Shown here one piece after another: positions 1 to 11,539 of a stretch of DNA of 64,000 nt. The DNA is from Metridium senile. Its lineage: Eukaryota > Cnidaria > Anthozoa > Actiniaria > Metridiidae. The position numbers and the translations under genes were made by a program. The DNA lies in contig OX459095.1 of assembly GCA_949775045.1 (NCBI GenBank), forward strand, positions 22,410,811 to 22,474,810, given 5' to 3'. Under the pieces are notes generated by a model. The model saw only the letters and a program-made list of their open reading frames with translations, ran no database searches and was not told where the DNA came from. The stretch's first letter is position 1. Each line of letters starts with the position of its first letter.

Positions 1-733
1 TATCGTAGAAGGTAAGTAGAATAAGTCAATAATAATTATTATAGGTAATATAATATAATTTGTAACACCGTAAAAAAACGTTGACTTAACTTTAGTAAAG
101 TTAAACGGTGTTACTAATTTCGTTATATTGCCTATCGTTTATATCAAACACCGACGCAGTTTCCATTGATGATTATTATGCTAATAATGAAAAGTGATTA
201 CAGGAATATACATAGTAATACTTGGCAAAACATCCAGTCTAAATAAAACTGGTTATAAGAATGATGATTACGATAAAAAATACAATACTATTGCGTTTTA
301 GATTAATATTATCATTAATAATTATTAAGATCATTGTAGTTGTTATGATACGAACTTTTTATATCATGGTATCTCTTTAATTTATGAATGAATACAAGTT
401 AGAGTCTAAAATTTGCTTCAGAACTGAACTTTTGAATGGTGTTTTTTTCAATTATTTTCTATTTTCTTTTGACAATGATAATAATTCATTTTTGTGGAAT
501 ATTGGAAAATCGATTCGACAAGGGAGTTTGTGATGCACATAATAATTATAATGCACTTCTTAAACATCACGAAAGTAAAGTAATAACTCTAGTAACTAAA
601 ATATCAAAGCGTTTTCAACGTAATGTTTGCGTCAGTTTCAGTGTTCGTTGTTTGGCCGTGTCAGAACAAAGGGGAACTGAGAACGAAAATGTTTGCACTT
701 TTCATTACACGGTTCCTTATTTGGAAATTCTCT

Positions 734-739
734 TATAAA
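734..739 (+). promoter_or_regulatory. candidate TATA box upstream of short RhoGAP transcript
   Basis: A TATAAA hexamer lies about 170 bp upstream of the ATG at 909, which opens a short exon ending in a consensus donor. The spacing fits a core promoter with a 5' UTR of about 140 nt. No transcript data are available, so this is inferred from motif and position only. Confidence 0.35.
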
Positions 740-908
740 GCAGGCCCATTTTTCTACTCTCAGTGAAAGACAGAAAGACAAACAAAGGTATCTGAGACTT
801 TAAGAGTTGTGATGTCACACGTGACGTCATTTTAAGAAACAAAAGTTCAGGCCTTGAACGAGATTAATTCGAAAGCTGCAAAATCTGCATATTAGCTATG
901 AAAACATC

Positions 909-3900
909 ATGAACACATCGTTCAGACAAAGCTTTATCTTGTTATTCAGATCGAAAGGTAGGTTAAATTTAATTTCTGTTTCTAAAATCTCAAAAACCTT
1001 AAATTTTATAGTTTTGTTTACAATTCGCTGTAATTTTTATCGATCGCTTCACACTTTTTCTGAAATTTGCATTAAATTTGTTTCACATTTTCTAGGACGT
1101 TTGAACCAAAATTGTTTTAAGATTATGAAAGTATTCCCATTAGAAATATTTCTGGCAACTCTGAATTCTTGTAATAATTTCTGGATCTATATTTTCACTG
1201 TTTTGCATGTGAATTGTTGAAATCTCGCCATATCATTTTATCTCAAGCTGCAATAAAAATTATCAAACTTTCGTATTTTTAGACGAGAACTTTGCATTTA
1301 ACTTCAGCTCATAATAAACGCAATTTAGTCTAAATGTCTTTATGAAAACTTTCTTGTCAACATGTTTCTTCATTATAGATGTTTTTTTGTCGCAGTTTTG
1401 CATAACCATTGACATTATTTTTAAATTATTAATCTCTAAAATCGTTTCTGTACTATTCTGTTTTCGTAATTTTCCAATTTGTAATATTTTATGAAAATTT
1501 TGTTATCCACATATTTGTGTTTCCATATTGTATCTTTTCATTACAGTTTCTCAGTTGTAATTGCTGCTAAGCTAAACTATCTATGTTTTTAAATCACAAT
1601 GTTGTTTTTATTGAAATTGTGTACAACTAAATGTACCCTGCGCGCAGAAGTTCCTTTCTCTTACCTGGAACTACGAGTTCTATAGGTAAGAGAAACAAAT
1701 CTCTGCTCGCAGGGTAAACTAAATGTAATCGTCTGTACGGAATTGTAATCTGGTTTCGTATCTCCTGGCGTTTCGTTTCGTTTCGTTTAGTTTAGTTTAG
1801 TTTCGTTTAGTTTAGTTTAGTTTAGTTTAGTTTAGTTTAGTTTAGTTTAGTTTAGTTTAGTTTAGTTTAGTTTAGTTTAGTTTAGTTTAGTTTAGTCAAT
1901 TTTAGTTAAGTTTAGTTCTGTTTTTGTATTTCCTTCATATGAAGGCACTACCCGACGTACTATTGTCTTGCAAAGATTACAGATTAAAGTGGCAATTACA
2001 TTTCACACAATAATAATATCATATTATGATTATTAGTCAAACCACATTGTTATGATCACTTCAAAAACGACAAAGACATGTTAACCTAAAACAACTGAGT
2101 AAATAGGTGCATCCACAGTTAATCACTGCAACTACTCTCATAAATGAATCGATACCTCCACAGTTACTCACTGCAACTACTCTCATAAATGAATCGATAC
2201 ATACACAGTTACTCACTGTAACAACGACTGAGCAGTGGTCACTTTAATAACTGAGTAAATCGGTGTATCCACAGTCAATCACCGCAACTACTCTCATAAA
2301 TGAATCGATACATCCACATGCACAGTTACTCACTGCAACTACTCTCATAAATGAATCGATACCTCCACAGTTACTCACTGCAACTACTCTCATAAATGAA
2401 TCGATACATCCACAGTTACTCACTGTAACAACGACTGAGTAGTGGTCACTTTAATAACTGAGTAAATCGGTGTATCCACAGTTAATCACTGAAACTACTC
2501 TCATAAATGAATCGATACCTCCACAGTTACTTACTGCAATTGCTAGTTAGTAGTGGTCTTTCAAAAATTGAATAAATCGGCTGAAATTATGATATGTTAT
2601 TAGCTTGGTGATAATCCAAGTACCAGTGATTACAATGAATGTCTGGAAAGAGATAATATGAGATAAGAATAAATAACATTATAAACTTTACAAATTCAAA
2701 GGAGATATATATATATATATTTTTTTTCTTTTGCCACAGTGCTATGAATCATTTATTTTATATTTTTTCTGTATTTTATTTTTTTGTTCACATAGAAAAA
2801 GAAAATTTTGTTTTTGAGTTATGTTATCTAGTGTTGAATGCAAAAGTATTTGTAACTATGGCCAAAAAGTACATCGAAATTCGTTCGTTATTACATTCCT
2901 TTTCTCATTGTTTTTCGCTATTGTTTTTACGCAAAGATTTTTAGATTCAGTGTAACAGTAATATGAGATACTTTAGTAATCACTGACTGCAAAGAAATGC
3001 TTCTAACTTTTAAAGCTAATTCAAAATCCTTAGCATTTCTGTGTTGTATTTCTGCTTCTCTTACTTCAATAATAAAAAACAATAATTTAATTCTTAAATT
3101 CTCAATGCTTTTCACAAATTATTTAATATGTTAAAAATCTATTCAAATATGTACATATAAATAAATGTGGAAACATCATATGTACATTTAAATGTGTTCT
3201 ATAAATTTTTTCGAATATTCTTTTTAGTTTTATAAAGTTAGTTGCAATGAATATTTTGTCTATGTAGTTTGTATCTATTCAATAATTTACTGCTCTCGTT
3301 TGCATACTTTTGTTTTACTCAATACAGAGACAATTTCCAACAATGGAAAAGAGTTCGAAAATAATTCGTTGGAAAAATATTTTTTTACAAAATTTGAATA
3401 TTCTTCTAAACGCTTTTGAAATTGTTTTTATTCATTTTGTTTTGCATATTAATGAAGACATTTTACTAAACAGATCAAGTGTTATGGAACGCTGTATACT
3501 ATTTTTGAAATTTATTGTTCCAATTTCTGATCATTCGTTCTATTTTCAGACAAAGAACTTCTAAATGGTTTACTGTATGTGGATATACAGAATGGTAAAG
3601 GCTTCCATCGTAGTGGTACGTATATCCAGAAACGCAGCTTTTGGCGTAACGTGAGTTTTGACGTACGTAAAAACATAAAAGCATTATGAAATCCTGCAAA
3701 ATGTATTGTAACTTCAGGGAAAACATAACGTAAGCATTTAGCCGTAACAAATTGGATAAAATCTTCCATGACGGGTAGTTAGCTGCATAACGTAAGCTGC
3801 GGAACGTAAAATGACTGCACGCAATAAGATATTAAGATCGTATGCAAGAAGACACTGGAAGGCATGTTATTGTTTTTATTTCAGACCTGTATTGCGTACT

Positions 3901-6900
3901 TGAAGTCGATCATTACGGACAGTTCGTACGTAAGGCTAAGACAAAGATTTGTAAAACTACAGGTGATCCTGTATGGAACCAGGTAAAAACTCTACCCTTT
4001 CCCAAATCTATCATATCACATCCTATCCTATCCTGTATTCTATCCCTTCTCACCCATCACATCCAATCCTATTCAATCTCATCTCATATGCCGTATTCGA
4101 TCTCTTTCCATCCCATCTTATCCCATCCCATCTTGTTCTATCCCATCGTATCCTTTTCTATATATCCTTTTCCTTCCCATCGTATTCTATCCTATGATCA
4201 GTTCTCGATTCTTCTCTTTTCTTTTAATTTCTTCTTGCCTTTCTTCTCTGTAGTTCTATTCCCTTTCCTTTTCCTATAAAGAATCTCGAAATCTTCACAG
4301 TTCATTGAGCTGTATTTCACTTCAGCTCTATTCTCTCTGCTTTAATACGAAATTCATCAATATCAACCTTTTAGCCCTTCTCAATTTTATTTTCTTCCCT
4401 TGTGCAGGATTTCGATATCGAAGTAGAAGGAAGTAAAGAACTCAGGCTTCATGTGTTTGGCAAAAGTCGTTATGGACTGATGAGTGATGAGGAGTGTGGA
4501 CTTGGCAAAATAACGGTGAGTAACACCTCATTCCTGTCCTTCTTAACACCATGTCCCCGACTTCCTGTCTTCATGTGACTCTTATAATAGCAATGAATAA
4601 AAGCATTTCTATAGTGTGAATTCAAATTTTTTCAGATGAAAATCTATATTTCGTGAGGGTAGATAGATTATAACTACAGGCTACCCAGTACTTTACATAA
4701 TAGCCCTCAGATAAGAATCCCAACTGGCAAGGAGGCAAACCAGTTGGCTTTTTACAAGCATGGTCGACATGCTCGACCATCTTTCCTCATTGTCATTACC
4801 TAAGACTCTTACAAAATTGCTTACACTCAAAAACTCTCCGGAGTTTGTTTTCTGGGCAATTTTTTTCACTTGTTCATTCACTCCTTCGTTTGTTAATTTA
4901 TTCATTTTTGTTAATCCTTACTTTATACAGCTAACAAGAGAGAACTTGACAGACCAAAAGACACGAAATATAACAATCTCTCTAGATAAACAGGTAATCA
5001 TTTAGATTAGTGTACTTACTGATTGCGTTACCCCTGCTCATTCATAACTAAATTTACTTTTGTCACACAATCTGCAGGGCGCTATCACGCTTTCCATTCA
5101 GTACTCCAAGACTCGACAAGGCATTCAGAGAAAGAAATCCATCAGTGAAGCTGGTGTATTCGGTGTGGATATTGACGTCGTGACAAAGTATGACAATAAT
5201 AGTTGTTGTTACTATGTTTATTTACATCGCTTTCTTACTCTTTATCTAACCTTCCTTTTTTCTAATATTTATTTTTTTACTTGCTTTTTCCACCTTTCTT
5301 TCATTTTTTCTTTCTTTCTTTCCTTTTTCTTGTTTTTTCTTTATTTCATTATGTGTCGTTAGTAGTATACAAAATGTGCGTTCACCGTCGGGTGGATTTG
5401 CAGATCTAACGTTGTAAAGATGGCCAATCGGGCCAAATGGGCCGGAGGATGGATGGAGCCTCGAGTGGGAGTTGATCTCGATTTTGGCCCTTTTGGCCTG
5501 ATATTCGCCCTTTTGTCCCGATTTTGTCCTGTTGGGCCTTCTATATAACGTTAGAAATGTAGAACTGCAGATTCGCCCGACGCCGAACGCACATTTTTTA
5601 TACTACTGTCATATACCCCTCCCTCTTTTGCGTTTATTCATCGTTGATTCATAAATTCATTCATTTTCACATGCGTCCATTTATCAAAACACATTCATTT
5701 ATTCATTTATTCATTCATTCATTTCTTATTTATTTTCTTCAGACGAGAAGAGTTCAATATCCCTCTAATAGTAATCGGTTGTGTACGAGAAGTTGAGAAA
5801 AGAGGGACTGAAGAAGTAGGAATATACCGACTGTCAGGTGCTTCCTCAGACGTTCGTCGACTAAAAGAGGTCTTCAATGAAAGTAAGTTCCTTCAAGTTT
5901 TGTCGGCTTACTTTAAAATATGTTTATAAAGAACTTGCTGTTGTGAGACCGCAACTCACGAGAAACACATCTAGCTCATCTCGTTTTCCAAATAAAACTA
6001 TTATTTAGGGAGGGGTCATTATTTATGGTGGGGTAGGGGGTGGGTGATTTTTTGCTTGAAATTTACAAATTATCACAACCCCTCCCTTGCCATAAACATG
6101 TTTTTCATGACCCTTACCTCTGATATTTGCCAAAATCGTGATCCTCCTTCAGTTGCCTAAGAAAATTAGTAACCCCTCCTTCAGAAGCCTTGATTCCATA
6201 ATTCCATAACCCCTCCTCACAATCACCCAACTCCTACCCAACCATAAATAATGACCGCTCCCTTAGTGTCACTGATTAGTATCTGATTGTTCTCGGATCA
6301 CTGTTAAATTATGTCTATGATTTGTTTGTTTGTAGATAGTCAAAGTGCGTTGGTGTCAATAACTGACGTCGATATACATGCTGTATCAGGTCTACTGAAA
6401 CTATACCTTAGAGAACTACCAGAACCGCTGTTTACTGACCAACTATACAACGACTTTGTTCAAGCTTACGGTATGTATGGCTATCTAGTCAAAACAACTC
6501 ACTCTTACAGATAGTGCTAAGAACTCAGAGGTTATCAGCCGACGAGTTTTACACAAGAGCCGTAAAGAAAGAGTTTTAGACAATATTGTCCTATGGACTA
6601 CTCAAAATCTGCCTATATGAGATAGAGTTAAACTTATATACACCTATTTCAAAAATCGTTGTCACAATCAAATCTACTGTCCACACTCTGAAGCCTGCAA
6701 AGTATGTCGGTAATTCTTCTTAGGATTTTTTTACCCGGAGGTTTATCGTATACGTGTGGACGGCGAAAACGGAGCTTTTTGAATATTTCTAGGTGCCCAC
6801 GGTTTTGTGATTCGCACTGTAAGATAGGTCAGCAGTTTCATAGGCAACACGTACACTGTATGATTGAAGTGTGTGGTTGTTCTTTTTAGGTTTATCAGAT

Positions 6901-8066
6901 AAGGATGAGAAGAAAGAAAGAATGCTGGAACTAATTGACTCGTTACCTACTTCAAACAAACTGACGGCGTTTTATCTCTTTCAACATCTTAGAAGGTAAG
7001 CGCCCTCTCAACCAGGTTGTTTGGGATGGACCATTTGATATTTAATGAGGGAGGGGAGGGGAGGGGAGGGGAGGGGAGGGGAGGGGAGGGAGGGGGCACA
7101 TTGTCCTTCTGAGATAAATATCATTTTCAGCATTACTCTATAGATGTTTATTTACTTTTATCTTTTTTATTTTGGTTGCGCATTTGATTATATTTATATA
7201 CATAATGCATAATACAAGTATTAAGGATGTTATTATTATTGGTTAAACACCATTGAGTGAAATAGGCGCATTAGTTCTGGTGTTGACTAGGATGGTTCCC
7301 TGTGCAAGAGCTTAAGACCAACAAAGTGTTTCCAAACACCTAATTCTAGAGCAGATTTCGTAGGACTGTGAAAAGTGCCGTGCCGTGTGCGTGCCTTGCC
7401 TTGCCTTGCCTTGCCGCGACCGTAATGTTTGTAAAAAAATGTTGACATGCCTTGTCCGCCTTCGTGCCGTGAGCTTTTCATAGTCATACGAAATCTGCTC
7501 TAATATGTAGTATATATTCACACGGTGGCGCGAAGATATGAATTCTATTTTGGAGTTGTGAAAACAATGTTGTTTTTAATTTGAGAAAATAAAATTCATG
7601 TCTTCCTTTTATTATATGGGCAAAAAAGAAAAAAATAGGACTCGCGCGTACATTCGGGACATTTGGTAATAACTTTTTCATATCTTCACTAGTGAAAATA
7701 TGAAACACTATCATCCACATAATAAACTGTAATAAGTAATGTAAAATAGTATAAACAAAGACTTTGATCTAACATGTTTTCTTTGTGTTCTTCAGGGTTG
7801 GAGATAATAGTGACGTAAATAAGATGAGTCTGAATAACCTAGCTACAATATTCGGTCCCAACGTTCTTCGTCCATCACCCCATACTAGTAGTCCAATGGA
7901 CCTTGCACAGGGTACATTAGACGTCATGTCACAAGTAGGAATATTTCTGTACTTTTTGAAATTAGACTGTGATGATGTTAGATTACCGAATGATCCTGAG
8001 ATACAAAACAGACTGGATCCAACGCGATTGATAGATACTGCTGACCGTAATGACAGGCTCATATAG
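909..8066 (+). CDS. BCR/ABR-like RhoGAP (C2 + RhoGAP), 10 exons
   Basis: GTPase-activating protein for Rac/Rho-type GTPases, related to the C-terminal half of vertebrate BCR and ABR. Exons: 909-957, 3550-3615, 3885-3982, 4408-4515, 4931-4993, 5078-5187, 5743-5882, 6336-6470, 6890-6995, 7796-8066. They sum to 1146 nt (381 aa) in phase. Residues about 20-125 form a C2 domain (DLYCVLEV, then WNQ-DFDIEVEGS as in BCR/ABR). The linker GVFGVDIDVVTK leads into the RhoGAP domain, about 153-350, with the catalytic arginine finger in GIYRLSG (Arg194), LKLYLRELPEPLF, and NKMSLNNLATIFGPNVLR. The DH and PH domains of full BCR/ABR are not seen. Either they lie upstream of the window in a longer isoform or this gene is short. 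Exon 1 is the weakest call: it rests on an ATG, a good donor and a matching phase. The C-terminus (NDRLI) lacks the PDZ-ligand-like end of vertebrate BCR/ABR. Confidence 0.85.
1634..1716. mobile_element. 83-bp foldback element with 9-bp target duplication
   Basis: Terminal inverted repeats TACCCTGCG / CGCAGGGTA enclose a near-palindrome and are flanked on both sides by AACTAAATG (1625-1633 and 1717-1725). A 9-bp duplication suggests a Mutator-type miniature element. A relative with the same ends lies at 14160-14202. Confidence 0.7.
1769..1895 (+). repeat. (TTTAG)n microsatellite
   Basis: About 25 tandem pentamers, starting as TTTCG and changing to TTTAG, within intron 1 of the RhoGAP gene. 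Confidence 0.95.
2090..2570 (+). repeat. minisatellite with nested period
   Basis: Repeated blocks built from TCCACAGTTACTCACTGC and CTCATAAATGAATCGATAC form units of about 48 bp. These are grouped into a longer unit that also carries AACAACGACTGAG and GTGGTCACTTTAATAACTG. It lies in intron 1 of the RhoGAP gene. Confidence 0.9.
3995..4200 (+). repeat. pyrimidine-rich ATCCC/ATCCT degenerate repeat
   Basis: Degenerate short repeats of TATCCCATCC type fill this part of RhoGAP intron 3. The open frames across it are compositional and not coding. Confidence 0.8.
5360..5608. mobile_element. inverted-repeat element (TAGTAGTATACAAAATGTG ends)
   Basis: Terminal inverted repeats of about 30 bp, TAGTAGTATACAAAATGTG at the left and its complement at the right, enclose a GC-richer centre with GGCCC/GGGCC motifs. 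No coding capacity is seen, so this is a MITE-like element in intron 6 of the RhoGAP gene. Confidence 0.75.
6004..6266. mobile_element. inverted-repeat element (GGGAGGGGTCATTATTTATG ends)
   Basis: The left end GGTCATTATTTATGGTGGG is matched by an inverted copy near 6240-6262 (CATAAATAATGACC). The centre has CCCCTCC blocks in both orientations. Non-coding, in RhoGAP intron 7. Confidence 0.7.
6635..6715 (+). repeat. fragment of the TATACACCTATTTCAAAA family
   Basis: A single arm (TATACACCTATTTCAAAAAT, then a stretch ending CTGAAGCCTGCAAAG) matches the left end of complete elements at 9841, 29078 and 59683. No matching right arm follows; instead part of a CAGTGCGAATC-type element end is seen at about 6774-6822. 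Confidence 0.65.
7043..7093 (+). repeat. (GGGGA)n G-rich repeat, possible G-quadruplex
   Basis: About nine tandem GGGGA units lie 50 bp downstream of the exon 9 donor. Runs of four G at regular short spacing could form a quadruplex in DNA or pre-mRNA; that is inference. Confidence 0.8.
7347..7502. mobile_element. MITE, AGAGCAGATTTCGTA family, copy 1
   Basis: Terminal inverted repeats AGAGCAGATTTCGTA...TACGAAATCTGCTCT enclose a centre of CCTTG repeats. Two relatives lie at 52234-52350 and 59234-59343. Confidence 0.8.
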
Positions 8067-8580
8067 TAATGATGGGATTCCTGTGTCGTCAACGCGATGA
8101 TGTTAGATTACCAAATGATCCTGAGATACAAAACAGACTGGATCCAACGCGATTGATAGATTCTACTGACCGTAATGACAGGCTCATATAGTAATGATGG
8201 GATTCCTGTGTCGTCAACGCGATGGTGTTAGATTACCAAATGATCCTCAGATACAAAAGAGACTGGATCCTACACGATTAATAGATACTGCTGACCATAA
8301 CGACAGGCTCATATAGTAATGGTGGGGTTCCTGTGTCGTCAACGCGATGATGTTAGATTACCGAATGATCCTGAGATACAAAATCCTACACGATTAATAG
8401 ATACTGCTGACCATAATGACAGGCTCATATAGTAATGGTGGGGTTCCTGTGTCGTCAACGCGATGATGTTAGATAACCGAATGATCCTGAGATACAAAAC
8501 AGACTGGATCCTACACGATTAATAGATACTGCTGACCATAATGACAGGCTCATATAGTAATGATGGAATTCCTGTGTTTG
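7971..8580 (+). repeat. 125-bp tandem array covering the RhoGAP stop codon
   Basis: Units start at 7971, 8096, 8221, 8346 and 8462 (period 125 bp; the fourth unit is about 9 bp short). The first unit is the true 3' end of the RhoGAP coding exon, including its TAG stop at 8064-8066. Later copies keep the same codons and stop with a few substitutions. They would be transcribed as 3' UTR. Confidence 0.95.
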
Positions 8581-9447
8581 TACCCTGTGATTCGAGCCTG
8601 TGTGGGATTCCTGTATCGTCGTCGTTCATTCAAAGCTTGATGGCATCGTGTGTCGAGGCCCTTCAGAGTCGATTCCTGTGTCGAAATTGCAAAGACGTGT
8701 TTCATTCGTGGAATTTACATTGATGTTGCATGGTTATTTGGACTAAGAAAGCCAGAAACATCGTTATCTATTGATCAGTATTCTGTCATTGCCAATGGAA
8801 AAATCCTTTTTACGCTATTTCCCTTAGAAGAGAATACATATACATCCCTGTAAGTACGACGTGGTGAAAAGCTGCTCACCACGTCTTGCTTGCTCATCTG
8901 TGTCACACATTGAATGACGGGATGGTATATAATATAAGCTACAGCAACTATACGCTATATACAGTCGATCAAAGACAGCTAACACTAATATAGTTAAGCA
9001 TTATTCTAATTGCCATCGTTTGCATGATTTTACACCGAAGGCGACACTTTAAAAACTCTGCTGTGCGGGTTTCCTGTGTATCTTCCCCATTGTTGTATAT
9101 GTCTGAACACTACAGGAAGCCCACGATAGATGTTACGTTAGGTCAAGAGAATATCTCTTGGTTAGGTATAATGTAAGTAATGTTAATTAATTTTAGGATA
9201 TAATTAACAATAATGTATTTACAAGTCATATATAAGCACTAAAGTGTATACTATCACCACTGAATCTTTCATTTCGATGCATTACAGGGACTGAAATAAT
9301 GAATGTATTTTTATATAATTCATCTTTCTATTATAATATTAATCAACGTCATATTCAAAAGATTATTTTGGGAAATTCATGACCAGAACGTATTCATTCT
9401 AAATTTTTTATGATCACTTTCAAAACAACTTTGTTATGGTTTAGTCC

Positions 9448-9677
9448 AGGGGGGTTCTCCCTTTATCCAAGTGGTAGGGGTGATCGGCGTACCTTTTAGG
9501 GTTAAAATATTTCCTGTGCGTACCTTTACGGTCCTTTTAGAGTTTTTGCTCAAAAATCAGTTGTAAGGGTCATTTTTACTCTGCTTTATTTGTATCTAAG
9601 CGTACCTTTTAGGGGTCATTTTCAAAACCTCCGCCGATCACCCCTACCACTTGGACAAAGGGAGTACCCCCCGGGGG
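9448..9677. mobile_element. inverted-repeat element, CCAAGTGGTAGGGGTGATCG arms
   Basis: The left arm includes CCAAGTGGTAGGGGTGATCG and the right arm its complement, bounded by G-rich and C-rich ends. The interior repeats CGTACCTTTTAGG. Non-coding MITE-like element. Confidence 0.8.
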
Positions 9678-9840
9678 TTTAGTTGTAGTGAAATCACTGA
9701 ACAATCCACTGACAGTCAAGGATAATATCACCTGTTTTTTTATTATTTCAAACTACTATATCGAATACTATTAGATAATTATTTCACAAGTAATGTCACG
9801 TTAGAGAATATAGATTTAATAATAGTTACGTTTAAATCTT

Positions 9841-10130
9841 TATATACACCTATTTCAAAAACTGTTGTTGCCGCTTAAGCATCAAGCCAAGACCAAAATG
9901 AATGCTGGTTTTGTGTTGTGTTAGTGTATTGAAATCAGACTTGTTTTCTAAAAAGCTTATAACTAAAAGGATTCATATTTTCACGTTTTTGTTATTGTTC
10001 TACCATCATTTCTGTTGATAACAATGAAGGAAATCGTGTGGTTTCAATACATGACCAGCATTCATTTCGGTCTGGGCTTGATGCTTTATAATTAAAGCCG
10101 CGACAACGATTTTTCAAATGGGTGAATATA
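9841..10130. mobile_element. MITE, TATACACCTATTTCAAAA family
   Basis: Ends TATACACCTATTTCAAAA and TTTTTCAAATGGGTGAATATA are inverted. A subterminal pair around GACCAAAATGAATGCTGG is also inverted. Same terminal family as 29078-29386 and 59683-59987, with a different core. Confidence 0.75.
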
Positions 10131-11539
10131 TTGCAATGAATATAAGCCTATTAAGGCTGATAAAACATAGTTATTAATGCAACCAATCACAATGGTGCTA
10201 AAATTGTCCAATTAGCTAGCGACTAATATAGTTAGAAATATTATAAACATTCACAACTTCGTTCCTAAGCTCCTCTCGGCTCAGCTCCAATGGAGTGGGA
10301 GAGAAGACTGGATACGGGTTGAAACATTCGCTATTTCTACGTGACAAAACTATTACTTATTAGGGGTAGGGAGAGTAACTACATTCACTCAATACCATCG
10401 GTCTTCGTTTTATAAAGCATTTTGGTATTATTTGCAAACGTTTTTATTTAAACGTTTCAATTCAAACTTGTCAGCGGTTGTTAGATAAATATTTCCACGC
10501 TCGTGTATTTTGTATGGATACCGCTGACAATTGATATAGGTGACTGATGCGAACAAATTATAAGAATGTCAAAATGTTGAATGTTTTTATTATGTAGCGA
10601 TAGAAAAACATATAAAAATAAAAGCTATACAGATGCATGATTGTAAAAGATGAAATAACGAAAATAATTTAATTTATTTGAGAATAATAGACATTATATA
10701 ATAATAATAAAGACACGAAAAGGACTTCTGGTGATTTTTATTTGTAAATTCCTTTATTGTATTTGTAAATTATTTTATAAACCTTTTTCCCTGTCTATTT
10801 ACAAATGTACAAAAATACCTAAATAATTGATAACTTATCAAGCAAAATGAAACTTCTGTTTCTCCAGGAAACTTTACTGTTTTTTGTACATTTTTTGCAA
10901 ATACCTAAAATTGGTAATTTTTGGTAATAATAATAAGTTTTTAAATATTACACCACTATTATAGTAACCGTATTGTTGCATATTTCATGCATCTTCGTTT
11001 CATAATAATTCACTTGCTTATTTTTGATTTTCCTTTTGTCTTAGACATTCTTTTGTTTACAATATCAAAAATACTATAAAAATATCCTTTTTGAAACCCA
11101 GACTCAATAAATACCCCAGAAAAAATAATCTACAAAAATACATATATTACAATAATGAACTAAATTCCCAATTTGAATTCCTTTCCCAGTCTATTGGGGT
11201 CCGATATGAAGGCCAGCTCCATTTCCAAATTGGCATCACTCGGTCTCGGTGGTTACCAATTTTAAGTCTGAGAGGCCTAATACTTGGTTTGCAACCATTC
11301 ACAGAAGAGCGAATTGAACAAAAATACCACCAGTCACGGTGATGGTTTTCTTTTGCAGCATGGCTGCAGTTTCTTTTGTTCAATTCACTCACATGGGATT
11401 GGTTGCAATCCCCCTATAGCTGAGCTGTATGTCCTCGTTCATGTCCAGTTGTGTTGATTTCACGGAGGGACCATGGATCAACAAGGCCACTGTCTTTGGA
11501 ATCAACAATGGTAGCTCAATACGCTAGCAGACTGTCCTT

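Larger units (their letters stand above)
8581..11539. other. spacer between RhoGAP gene and GH63-like A
   Basis: The two genes converge here. I see no gene; the spacer contains inverted-repeat elements at 9448-9677 and 9841-10130 and otherwise AT-rich sequence. Small open frames (for example 11091-11392 on either strand) have no recognisable domain. Confidence 0.6.

Noticed and set aside
436..738. 100-aa frame as a gene
   Set aside because: AT-rich sequence with no conserved motif; it overlaps the candidate TATA box and has no splice support.
1769..1895. (TTTAG)n as an interstitial telomere tract
   Set aside because: Animal telomeres are TTAGGG; this pentamer lacks the GGG and grades into TTTCG units, so a simple microsatellite is enough.
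7043..7420. CRISPR-like or bacterial array in the G-rich and CCTTG repeats
   Set aside because: Direct microsatellite units without spacers, in an intron of an animal gene.
8541..8853. Small plus-strand frames after the 125-bp array as extra RhoGAP exons
   Set aside because: No recognisable domain, no matching splice sites, and the RhoGAP frame already ends at 8066.
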